Positions 1-6,232 of a stretch of 6,487 bases of DNA are shown here, in pieces. The position numbers and the translations under genes were made by a program. The first letter of the stretch is position 1. Each line of letters opens with the position of its first letter. The notes under the pieces were generated by a model. That model made no database searches, was not told the DNA's origin, and was given only the letters and a program-made list of their open reading frames with translations. Origin of the DNA: Clostridiales bacterium. GTDB taxonomy: Bacteria; Bacillota; Clostridia; Tissierellales; Dethiosulfatibacteraceae. The stretch is from the NCBI GenBank assembly GCA_003446975.1, contig DMAP01000437.1:1-6487 (forward strand). Direction: 5' to 3'.

Positions 1-789
1 GCGGAGATACATCTGGACAGAGGGAATGCCAATAAAATAATGGGCAGGTTGTTGTTCAAGATCAAGGATTTGGTCGAACTTGTGGCTATTGGAGGCGGAT
101 CAGCGGACAATGCAATACCGAGAGAAGCTTTTGCTATAGTTAAAACAAACCATAAAAATGAGATAGAGAACTATTTAAATGAACTTTTGACTGAATTGAA
201 AAAAGAGTATCAATTTTCGGACCCTGGAATTGACATGCAGATTGAAGATCTTGATTCAAAGCATGACAAGGTTCTTAGCCATTCGATGTTTGACAGATAT
301 TTGAATCTGATCAATCTGGTACCAAACGGGCCACTCAAGATAACCAATGAATTAAATCTGGTCATCTTATCCAATAATCCAGGGGTGGTTAAAATCACAG
401 ATAATAAGCTTAAACTGACTTGTGCACCAAGAAGCTCCATTAAATCACTACTTCATGATTTTGCTGATAAGATGGAACAGTTGGGCAGCATCACGGGATT
501 CGAGGTAGAAAAAACGGCTTTTTATCCTGGATGGGAGTATGCGAAGGAATCGCCCATTAGAGATATCTGCATGGATACCTTCAAGGACATTTTCGGAAAG
601 GAAGCTGAGGTTAAAGCGGTACATGCAGGATTGGAGTGCGGATTCATTATGGAAAAGGTTCCTGGATTGGATGCCATTTCTTTTGGACCAGATATGTTTA
701 ATCTGCATTCACCCGACGAACATCTCAGTATTGGGTCTACCGAAAGAACATATGAGCTGTTGAATGAAGTTATTAGAAGAATAAAATAA
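1..789 (+). CDS. pepD: Aminoacyl-histidine dipeptidase PepD (M20 family metallopeptidase), C-terminal part, 5' truncated
   Basis: This is the last 262 residues of a cytosolic zinc-dependent dipeptidase that cleaves Xaa-His dipeptides such as beta-alanyl-histidine (carnosine). The frame is open from base 1, and the true start and the first metal ligands lie upstream of the window. The first visible residues, EIHLDRGNANKI, match the PepD segment that follows the conserved GGHSG region and leads into the dimerisation/lid domain. Near the C-terminus, GLECG (residues about 198-202), ISFGPD and HSPDEHLSI are PepD hallmarks. The histidine of HSPDE (bases 706-708) corresponds to the C-terminal metal-binding histidine of the family. 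Family members are about 480 residues, so roughly half is present. The Met codon at base 40 lies inside the conserved domain and is not the start. The gene ends 74 bases before the helicase gene; I see no terminator hairpin between them. Recognition is firm, though the exact peptide preference is not determined by sequence. Confidence 0.9.
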   Translation, partial: AEIHLDRGNANKIMGRLLFKIKDLVELVAIGGGSADNAIPREAFAIVKTNHKNEIENYLNELLTELKKEYQFSDPGIDMQIEDLDSKHDKVLSHSMFDRYLNLINLVPNGPLKITNELNLVILSNNPGVVKITDNKLKLTCAPRSSIKSLLHDFADKMEQLGSITGFEVEKTAFYPGWEYAKESPIRDICMDTFKDIFGKEAEVKAVHAGLECGFIMEKVPGLDAISFGPDMFNLHSPDEHLSIGSTERTYELLNEVIRRIK

Positions 790-796
790 ATACTCC

Positions 797-824
797 TTGC
801 TTATTATTCTAATAGTGTTATAAT
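797..824 (+). promoter_or_regulatory. Predicted sigma-A promoter for the helicase-HAD-radical SAM unit
   Basis: A perfect -10 hexamer TATAAT (819-824) is preceded by TG one base upstream (816-817), giving an extended -10. A weak -35, TTGCTT (797-802, three of six consensus bases), sits 16 bases upstream. The transcript would start near base 831 and leave a leader of about 33 bases before the helicase ATG at 864, too short for a riboswitch. The core TGTTATAATTAA is repeated exactly at the promoter before 4360. This is prediction from consensus only. Confidence 0.65.
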
Positions 825-863
825 TAAAAGTTATTAAACGATTAAGAAAAAAGGATGAATTGA

Positions 864-2501
864 ATGCTAATTAGAGAATTAAATGTAAAAGAAGACATTA
901 TACTGGGACTTGAAGCTATGGGGTTTACGGAGTTCACACCCATCCAGGAAAGAGTTATCATGCCTATCATCGCCGGGCAGGATGTAATTGGACAGGCGCA
1001 TACAGGCACAGGCAAGACAGCAGCCTTTGCAATACCTGTATTGAACAACCTTGATCTGTCTATAGACAAACCGCAGTGTTTGATATTATGTCCAACAAGA
1101 GAGTTGGCTGTGCAAGTCCGAAAAGAAATCAAAACGATCAGTAAATTTATGAATGTTACCTCAACGGCTGTTTATGGTGGTGCACCTATTGTTGATCAGA
1201 TTAAAAAGATTAAGAAAGGTAGCCAGATCATTGTAGGAACACCTGGCAGGACCATTGATTTAATCAATAGAAGAGTATTGAAATTTGATCATATCAAAAC
1301 CTTGGTATTAGACGAAGCGGATGAAATGCTTAAAATGGGATTTAAGGAAGACATCGATGAAATACTTCAAAATGCCAATGAAGACATTCAGACACTTCTG
1401 TTTTCAGCTACCATTCCAAAAAACGTGCTGAACATCAAGGAAAAGTATCAGAAAAACCCGGTATTTGTGAAGACCGTATCAGATGAAATAACATCAGATA
1501 CGATCAATCAAAGCTATTATGTTGTCAAGCATCAGAATAAGATTGAAGCATTGGCAAGAATCATAGATATTTATGCACCCAAATTGGCTTTGGTTTTTTG
1601 CAATACAAAGAACAAGGTTGATGAAGTAGCTGAAAAAATGATTGAAAAGGGTTATAACTGCGATAAGATTCATGGCGATATCAAACAGTCTACTAGGATG
1701 GAAGTATTGAACAAGTTCAACAATGGCATTATCAATCTACTGATAGCTACTGATGTGGCAGCTAGAGGCCTTGATATCAAACACGTTGAAGCGGTTATCA
1801 ATTATGATGTGCCGGATAAGGAAGACTACTATGTCCACAGGATTGGAAGAACTGGAAGAGCCGGAACACAAGGATATTCCTTCACTTTATCATCATCAAA
1901 GGAAATGGATAAGATTCAGAATATTGAGCGTTTCACAAAAAAAGAGATAAACAAGAGAAATGTTCCCACAGCCGAGAAAGTATTGGAAGTCAAAAAATCC
2001 AAGATTGCCAAAGAAATTATGAAAACAATCGAAATGGAAGATTTGAGCGACATGAAGCAGATGGCGAACGAATTGTATTCATCCGACTACGATGCTGAAG
2101 ATGTTATCGCTGCATTGCTGAAGATGAACTACGATTTTAAGGTTGCCAGTGATGTAACTGATCTGAATGAGCATATAGGTAAAAGAAACAAGGTGGCATC
2201 AAGAGTTTATGGAGATAAAAGATCTTCCAATGAAAAGAGATCATTTGGCGACAGCAGCATGCAGGATAGGTATTATATTGGCGTTGGGAAAAAAGACAAG
2301 GTCAAGCCCAGTGATATCTTGGGGGCGGTTGCCGGAGAGTCTGGAATACCTGGCGATAGCGTGGCAAAAATAGATATTTATGAGACATTCTCTTTCTTTA
2401 ATGTTGCGCCTGAACACAGAAAAGCAGTATTAGCCAATATGAAGAATGTTAGGATCAAAGGAAGAACTGTCAGTGCGGAATTGACTAAAAAAAGAAAATA
2501 A
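864..2501 (+). CDS. DEAD-box ATP-dependent RNA helicase with DbpA-type C-terminal RNA-binding domain (CshA/DeaD/DbpA group)
   Basis: An ATP-driven RNA unwinding enzyme of 545 residues, acting in the cytoplasm on structured RNA, probably in ribosome assembly or RNA turnover. All family motifs are present in order: Q motif FTPIQ (24-28), motif I AHTGTGKT (45-52), Ia PTREL (77-81), Ib TPGR (126-129), II DEAD (150-153), III SAT (181-183), IV VFCNT (244-248), V ATDVAARGLD (295-304) and VI HRIGRTGR (325-332). A helical segment (about 375-428) resembles the DeaD/CshA dimerisation region. A charged linker follows (about 435-467), then an RRM-like DbpA domain (about 468-545) that includes YYIGVGKKDKVKPSDILGAVA and IPGDSVAKIDI. 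In E. coli DbpA and B. subtilis YxiN this domain binds 23S rRNA hairpin 92. At 545 residues it is longer than YxiN and shorter than E. coli DeaD. The start is supported by an AAGGA at 851-855, 8 bases before ATG. It is the first gene of a three-gene unit. The exact orthologue (cshA, deaD or dbpA) is uncertain, so no symbol is given. Confidence 0.95.
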   Translation: MLIRELNVKEDIILGLEAMGFTEFTPIQERVIMPIIAGQDVIGQAHTGTGKTAAFAIPVLNNLDLSIDKPQCLILCPTRELAVQVRKEIKTISKFMNVTSTAVYGGAPIVDQIKKIKKGSQIIVGTPGRTIDLINRRVLKFDHIKTLVLDEADEMLKMGFKEDIDEILQNANEDIQTLLFSATIPKNVLNIKEKYQKNPVFVKTVSDEITSDTINQSYYVVKHQNKIEALARIIDIYAPKLALVFCNTKNKVDEVAEKMIEKGYNCDKIHGDIKQSTRMEVLNKFNNGIINLLIATDVAARGLDIKHVEAVINYDVPDKEDYYVHRIGRTGRAGTQGYSFTLSSSKEMDKIQNIERFTKKEINKRNVPTAEKVLEVKKSKIAKEIMKTIEMEDLSDMKQMANELYSSDYDAEDVIAALLKMNYDFKVASDVTDLNEHIGKRNKVASRVYGDKRSSNEKRSFGDSSMQDRYYIGVGKKDKVKPSDILGAVAGESGIPGDSVAKIDIYETFSFFNVAPEHRKAVLANMKNVRIKGRTVSAELTKKRK

Positions 2502-2510
2502 GGTGATGCT

Positions 2511-3359
2511 ATGAAATTCAAATTGATAGCCTTTGATTTGGATGGAACATTACTCAACAATGAAAAATTAATCGACCGGGAGACCATTGACTACCTGGCA
2601 GGATTAAAAAAAAGAAATATTGATATAGTCATCGCAACCGGAAGAAGCTATTATGACGCGAAAAGACTGACGCAGAGCTTGCCTTTTGAGTATGTCATAA
2701 TAGCCAACAACGGTGCTGTAACTAGAATTCCAACTAAGGATCATACCCTGGACCTTAGAACCATCAGGTATGATGATTTTCAGAAGATTATACGTTTATC
2801 AAAGGAAAATGATCTTCATCCGATTATATACGTGGATAAAAATTCACAAGGATATGACATCATCATAGAGAGAGAGTTTGACTTTTCTGAGTACAATGGG
2901 TATCTGTCAAAAAGCCTTAAACGATATAGGATTACTGATTTCTCCGATTATTTAGAGAATGACGTACTCTCTATTTGTTTTACGGGACATTTTGAACCCC
3001 TTGAAAATTTTAGGCAGCAAGTCCTGAGCCAATACCCCATGCGATTCAGCACCTCAGTATCTCTAAAATTGCACGTTGAGGCACTGATGGAAATTCTCCA
3101 TCCAGACGCTTGCAAATGGAAAGCATTAAAACGCTACTGCGATTATAAAGGTATTGGCAAAGAAGAAATATTGGCATTTGGCGATGATAACAACGATGTG
3201 GAAATGATTAAGAATGCCGGTATGGGCATCGTGATGGTTAACGGCACAGACATGTTGAAGAGTGTAGGGCGTGCTACCACTCGATATACCAATGATGAAA
3301 AAGGCGTATACCTTGAACTGGTAACGATATTTGGAGAGTTGAATGACAATCATATATAA
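2511..3359 (+). CDS. Cof-type HAD-IIB family phosphatase
   Basis: A 282-residue cytosolic haloacid dehalogenase-superfamily hydrolase, probably a Mg2+-dependent phosphatase acting on a small phosphorylated metabolite such as a sugar phosphate or flavin-type phosphate; the substrate cannot be read from sequence. Motif I is DLDGT (9-13; nucleophile Asp9, acid/base Asp11), motif II is ATGR (42-45, Thr43), motif III is Lys202 in the CKWKAL segment, and motif IV is GDDNND (224-229). The region between about 80 and 195 is the C2-type cap that sets substrate choice. Length fits the Cof family (about 260-290). The usual Gly after the motif III Lys is Trp here. Its ribosome binding site AAGGTG (2500-2505) overlaps the helicase stop codon TAA (2499-2501), so translation is probably coupled to the helicase. 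Its last 17 bases overlap the radical SAM gene. Family call is firm; cellular role unknown. Confidence 0.92.
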   Translation: MKFKLIAFDLDGTLLNNEKLIDRETIDYLAGLKKRNIDIVIATGRSYYDAKRLTQSLPFEYVIIANNGAVTRIPTKDHTLDLRTIRYDDFQKIIRLSKENDLHPIIYVDKNSQGYDIIIEREFDFSEYNGYLSKSLKRYRITDFSDYLENDVLSICFTGHFEPLENFRQQVLSQYPMRFSTSVSLKLHVEALMEILHPDACKWKALKRYCDYKGIGKEEILAFGDDNNDVEMIKNAGMGIVMVNGTDMLKSVGRATTRYTNDEKGVYLELVTIFGELNDNHI

Positions 3360-4299
3360 TGAATATTCGAAGTATCTAAAAGAAAAATTCAACTGCAAGG
3401 TTTATAAACTCCCTGTTAATCTGCCATTGACTTGTCCCAATCGAGATGGTAATTTGAGCTCCGGTGGCTGCACTTATTGTGGAGAGGTCGGGACAGGTTT
3501 TGAGATGCATTCATGTACCATGAGTGTGCATGATCAGTTGGCTAGGAACATGTCTTTCATCAGACAAAAATACAAGGCAGAAAAATTCATAGCTTATTTC
3601 CAAAATTTCTCCAACACATACTTGGCGTTTGATGAGTTTAAGCGTTATATCCAAGAAGCAGTAATGGATGATATAGTAGGAATGTCGATATCGACCAGAC
3701 CGGATTGTCTAAATGAGGATTACGCGACGTTTCTTGCAGAAATAAAGCGTGAACATGATTTGGACATGACTGTCGAGTTGGGATTGCAGACGGCTAATTA
3801 TAAAACCTTGAGAAAAATAAACAGAGGACACTCTTTAGCTGAGTTTATTGACGCTGTTCTTATGCTAAAAAGACTAGATCTGTCTGTCTGTGCCCATGTA
3901 ATATTGAATCTTCCCTGGGATACAATGGAGGATGCGGTTGAAACTTCAAAAGTATTGTCTGCGTTGCAAGTGGATTTTGTAAAGGTACACTCCCTTTATA
4001 TATTGAAAAACACAGAGATGGGCAATGAATACTTAAATGGGTCGTTTGTCCTGGCTAGCAAAGAGGAATATCTGTCAAGACTGGAAGCTTTTCTGACCTA
4101 TCTCGATCCTAATATCGTCATTCAGCGATTATTTGGAAGAGCGCCGGAAAAAGACACTTTGTTCTCAAACTGGGGAACATCCTGGTGGAAGCTAAGAGAT
4201 GAGTTCATTGAAAGTATGAAAAACAAGAATCTGTATCAGGGAATATTCTTCGATTATTTGAGAGGTAGGGCTTTAAAAAATATGAATAAAACAAACTAA
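3343..4299 (+). CDS. TIGR01212-family radical SAM protein (YhcC/YtqA-like), possibly tRNA-modifying
   Basis: A 318-residue radical SAM enzyme with a predicted [4Fe-4S] cluster that cleaves S-adenosylmethionine. The cluster cysteines are Cys31, Cys43 and Cys46 in the TCPNRDG...GGCTYC segment, a C-X11-C-X2-C spacing typical of this Elp3-like group rather than the common CX3CX2C. Other family hallmarks are AYFQNFSNTY, STRPDCL, VELGLQT, INRGHS, HVILNLP, VKVHSLYILKNT and VIQRLFGRAP. E. coli YhcC and B. subtilis YtqA belong to the same family. From memory, YtqA has been proposed (as MnmL) to convert cmnm5U to nm5U in tRNA wobble uridines. Whether that applies here is uncertain, because the usual LPGET segment reads LPWDT. 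The ATG overlaps the HAD gene by 17 bases, with GGAG at 3333-3336 six bases upstream, so it is probably translated by coupling. No terminator hairpin follows; the next promoter begins about five bases after the stop. Confidence 0.92.
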   Translation: MTIIYNEYSKYLKEKFNCKVYKLPVNLPLTCPNRDGNLSSGGCTYCGEVGTGFEMHSCTMSVHDQLARNMSFIRQKYKAEKFIAYFQNFSNTYLAFDEFKRYIQEAVMDDIVGMSISTRPDCLNEDYATFLAEIKREHDLDMTVELGLQTANYKTLRKINRGHSLAEFIDAVLMLKRLDLSVCAHVILNLPWDTMEDAVETSKVLSALQVDFVKVHSLYILKNTEMGNEYLNGSFVLASKEEYLSRLEAFLTYLDPNIVIQRLFGRAPEKDTLFSNWGTSWWKLRDEFIESMKNKNLYQGIFFDYLRGRALKNMNKTN

Positions 4300-4303
4300 G
4301 TTA

Positions 4304-4332
4304 TAGAAAACCTTTTCCGTTCATGTTATAAT
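4304..4332 (+). promoter_or_regulatory. Predicted sigma-A promoter for the small P-loop gene
   Basis: A perfect -10 TATAAT (4327-4332) has an extended TG at 4324-4325 and a -35-like TAGAAA (4304-4309, four of six consensus bases) at a 17-base spacing. Expected transcription start is near 4339, about 20 bases before the ATG at 4360. The sequence TGTTATAATTAA is identical to the core of the helicase promoter. Read-through from the radical SAM gene is also possible, as I see no terminator between them. Confidence 0.65.
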
Positions 4333-4346
4333 TAATAAAAAGAATT

Positions 4347-4351
4347 GGAGG
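4347..4351 (+). promoter_or_regulatory. Ribosome binding site GGAGG that fixes the P-loop gene start
   Basis: The GGAGG lies 8 bases before ATG 4360, an ideal distance. A TTG codon at 4345 is in frame but overlaps this site and has no ribosome binding site of its own, so the start was placed at 4360. Confidence 0.85.
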
Positions 4352-4359
4352 CGGTTGAG

Positions 4360-4770
4360 ATGGTCAAGTTAGTTTGTGGTTCCAAAGGGACCGGCAAGAC
4401 AAGAACAATGGTGGAAATGGGAAACAGCGCTCTTGAAACTGCGAAGGGCAAAATATTCTTTTTAGAAGCAAATAACAAGCACATATTTGATTTGAATTAC
4501 AACATTAAGTATGTAAACACCAAGGAATACGGCATAGTCGGTACAGAACAGTTTTTAAGCTTTGTGTATGGCATGCTGGCAGCAGATTATGATATTGAGC
4601 TTGTATATATAGATGGTTTGTACAAGATAGCAAAAATTGATTTGAGTAACCTTGAGGAAGTAGTGACAAAACTGGAAATCGCATCCGATAAATTTGAAGT
4701 GGATTTCATAATGAGCGTCAATCATGACAAAAGCGAAGTGCCTGAAAAACTCCAACCTTATGTCATCTAA
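4360..4770 (+). CDS. Small P-loop NTP-binding protein of unknown function
   Basis: A 136-residue protein that is almost only a minimal P-loop NTPase core. Walker A is GSKGTGKT (7-14, with Lys13 and Thr14), directly after the first beta strand. A likely Walker B is IELVYID (79-85), a hydrophobic strand ending in Asp85. A final strand, VDFIMSVNHD (114-123), sits where a sensor-type polar residue is often found. There is no signal peptide, membrane segment or visible partner domain, so it should be cytosolic. I recall proteins of this shape as conserved hypotheticals in Clostridia, sometimes labelled 'PilT' or simply ATP-binding; nothing here supports a pilus role, since the PilT-specific Asp and His boxes and the hexamer domains are missing. 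It has its own promoter upstream and a strong terminator 13 bases downstream, so it is probably expressed alone. The function is not known to me. Confidence 0.88.
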   Translation: MVKLVCGSKGTGKTRTMVEMGNSALETAKGKIFFLEANNKHIFDLNYNIKYVNTKEYGIVGTEQFLSFVYGMLAADYDIELVYIDGLYKIAKIDLSNLEEVVTKLEIASDKFEVDFIMSVNHDKSEVPEKLQPYVI

Positions 4771-4783
4771 ACTGGAAAATACC

Positions 4784-4819
4784 AAAACAGCAGATCTTAT
4801 TCAAGGTTTGCTGTTTTTT
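4784..4819 (+). terminator. Intrinsic terminator after the P-loop gene
   Basis: An uninterrupted 15-pair hairpin joins 4784-4798 to 4803-4817, with tetraloop ATTC (4799-4802). Two of the pairs are G-T wobbles (4793/4808 and 4795/4806). The outer A-rich arm AAAACAGCA pairs with TGCTGTTTT, and six T (4814-4819) finish the structure. It starts 13 bases after the stop codon at 4770. The A-run/T-run edges could also give some activity on the - strand, but no - strand gene points at it. Confidence 0.9.
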
Positions 4820-4820
4820 A

Positions 4821-4849
4821 TTGATTATTTTCAGAAGCTCTGATACAAT
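4821..4849 (+). promoter_or_regulatory. Predicted sigma-A promoter for the methyltransferase-pseudouridine synthase unit
   Basis: A -35 TTGATT (4821-4826) and a -10 TACAAT (4844-4849) are separated by exactly 17 bases, with an extended TG at 4841-4842. It begins two bases after the terminator T-run. Expected transcription start is near 4856, giving a leader of about 20 bases before ATG 4877. It is the best -35/-10 pair in the window. Confidence 0.75.
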
Positions 4850-4862
4850 TTGATTGCTGTTG

Positions 4863-4869
4863 AAAGGGG
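4863..4869 (+). promoter_or_regulatory. Ribosome binding site that fixes the methyltransferase start
   Basis: The purine run AAAGGGG ends 7 bases before ATG 4877. It is only one base from the other in-frame ATG at 4871, which is too close, and it lies downstream of the in-frame TTG at 4850. ATG 4877 is therefore the best start. Confidence 0.75.
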
Positions 4870-4876
4870 AATGATT

Positions 4877-6232
4877 ATGCTGCCAGAAGGCTTTATGAAT
4901 AAAATGAAAAACCTGCTGGGTCAGGACTACAATGCGTTTATTAACAGCTTTGAGGATAAGAATCACAAAGCTGTCAGAAGGAACACACTAAAGATAGATG
5001 GCGCTTCTTTCGAGAGCATCATTGACTATTTGGAAGGTAATGTGCCTTGGTGCGAAGATAGTTATTATATATCTGATTACCAAAGACCGGGCAAGGACTT
5101 ATATTATCATTGTGGACTTTTTTACATACAGGAACCAAGCGCTTCTCTGCCTGTGGAATTGCTGAATCCTAAGCCTGGGGACATGGTGTTGGATCTGTGC
5201 GCTGCCCCTGGTGGGAAAACCACGCAAATAGGCGCTAAGATGGCTAATAAAGGTTTTTTGGTTGCCAATGACGTTAATTATAAGAGGTTGTTGTCCCTGA
5301 AAAGAAATATTCAGTTGTTTGGCTTATCCAATACAATAGTGACCAATGAACAACCTTCATCTCTAAAGCGTCAATTCAGTGGATTTTTTGACAAAATCCT
5401 TATAGATGCACCTTGCTCCGGTGAGGGAATGTTCAGACGGGACGACAGAACAAAAAACAAGTATGAGGGTTATGAGCCAAACAAGTTTACTGATCTCCAA
5501 AAAATGATTCTGAATGATGCAAGTGATTTACTAAAGCCTGGAGGCACCATGGTCTATTCTACTTGTACATTTTCTTTGGAGGAGAATGAGGAAATCATTG
5601 AATGGTTTTTGACTCAAAATCATCACTTCAAAACAATACCGGCTCATAATCTGGAAAAAATAAGAAATCATGTATCATTTGGATTTAATGGGTTTGGCGA
5701 TGCAATTAGAATCTGGCCACATATTCACAAAGGAGAAGGTCACTTTGCGGTAAGACTGGAGAAGGAAATATCGGGACATGTGAATGCCATGACATGCGAT
5801 GCAGACATGGATTCATCAATATCAAAAGCCTCAGAATCAGCGGTTTTGGATTTCTTCAAAGAGATAGGCTTACAGACTGATAATTTGATTGGAAATCTGC
5901 ATCTTGAAAGAGAAAAGGTGATATTATATAGTTCTGTAGCTGTAACGAATCTGAACTGTATCTATAAGGGCTTGGAAGTCGGATATTTCAGAAATGGTCG
6001 ATTCTTGCCATCACAAGCATTGGCCATGATGGTAGATTTGAAAGCATGTAAGACAGTCAACTTTAGTGCAACAGATATCAATGCCGTCAAATACCTGAAA
6101 GGTGAGTCAATTTATCTGGAAGGACAGAAAGGATGGGTATTGGTTACTATAGACGGATATCCTGTTGGTTGGGGAAAACTAGTGGACGGGTTGATGAAAA
6201 ATCATTATTTAAAGGAATGGAGATTAATGTGA
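4877..6232 (+). CDS. RsmF-like rRNA (cytosine-C5) methyltransferase, RsmB/NOP family
   Basis: A 451-residue cytosolic enzyme that transfers a methyl group from S-adenosylmethionine to C5 of cytosine in RNA. The N-terminal region (about 1-95) contains RRNTLKI (34-40) and YIQEPSAS (83-90), typical of the family's RNA-facing part. The Rossmann catalytic core has the SAM-binding motif LDLCAAPGGKT (105-115), DAPCSGEGMFRRD (177-189, with Cys180, the release cysteine) and STCTFSLEENEE (228-239, with Cys230, the expected nucleophile). The C-terminal part (about 365-451) is the PUA-like domain of RsmF-type enzymes, ending with GWGKLVDGLMKNHYLKEWR. E. coli RsmF modifies C1407 of 16S rRNA, and relatives in Gram-positive bacteria and Thermus modify C1404 and nearby sites. 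The target here is inferred to be the 16S decoding region, but the exact base is unknown, so no symbol is given. Residues about 298-325 form a weakly conserved, Ser/Asp-rich linker. It is followed by a TGATG overlap with a pseudouridine synthase gene. Confidence 0.93.
   Translation: MLPEGFMNKMKNLLGQDYNAFINSFEDKNHKAVRRNTLKIDGASFESIIDYLEGNVPWCEDSYYISDYQRPGKDLYYHCGLFYIQEPSASLPVELLNPKPGDMVLDLCAAPGGKTTQIGAKMANKGFLVANDVNYKRLLSLKRNIQLFGLSNTIVTNEQPSSLKRQFSGFFDKILIDAPCSGEGMFRRDDRTKNKYEGYEPNKFTDLQKMILNDASDLLKPGGTMVYSTCTFSLEENEEIIEWFLTQNHHFKTIPAHNLEKIRNHVSFGFNGFGDAIRIWPHIHKGEGHFAVRLEKEISGHVNAMTCDADMDSSISKASESAVLDFFKEIGLQTDNLIGNLHLEREKVILYSSVAVTNLNCIYKGLEVGYFRNGRFLPSQALAMMVDLKACKTVNFSATDINAVKYLKGESIYLEGQKGWVLVTIDGYPVGWGKLVDGLMKNHYLKEWRLM

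Noticed and set aside
40..42. ATG at 40 as the start of the dipeptidase gene
   Set aside because: The frame is open to base 1, and the residues before this Met (EIHLDRGNANKI) are conserved PepD sequence, so the gene is simply cut by the window edge.
790..863. Possible terminator or regulatory leader between pepD and the helicase gene
   Set aside because: No GC-containing hairpin with a T-run is visible, and the leader after the predicted transcription start is only about 33 bases, too short for a riboswitch or a cold-shock leader.
842..1132. Minus-strand open frame of 96 codons within the helicase start region
   Set aside because: It lies opposite a gene with perfect DEAD-box motifs, has no family resemblance and looks like a shadow frame.
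3126..3398. Minus-strand open frames across the HAD/radical SAM junction
   Set aside because: They run opposite motif IV of the HAD gene and the start of the radical SAM gene, and show no recognisable domain or ribosome binding site.
4301..4331. TTATA...TATAA inverted repeat and GAAAA-CC-TTTTC mini-palindrome after the radical SAM gene, as terminator or operator
   Set aside because: The arms are only five A/T-rich bases, one loop is 21 bases and the other is two bases, and no T-run follows. The right arm is simply the -10 element.
4345..4359. In-frame TTG at 4345 as the start of the P-loop protein
   Set aside because: The TTG overlaps the GGAGG ribosome binding site that serves ATG 4360 and has no site of its own; Walker A proteins of this type begin a few residues before the first strand, as with ATG 4360.
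4850..4876. In-frame TTG at 4850 or ATG at 4871 as methyltransferase starts
   Set aside because: TTG 4850 directly abuts the -10 element and lies before the predicted transcription start. ATG 4871 is one base from the ribosome binding site. ATG 4877 has correct spacing and gives the usual MLPEGF-type N-terminus.
4555..4966. Two minus-strand open frames across the P-loop gene end and the methyltransferase start
   Set aside because: They cross the terminator and promoter region, and their translations are low-complexity or Cys/His-scattered without a domain; they are best explained as shadows.
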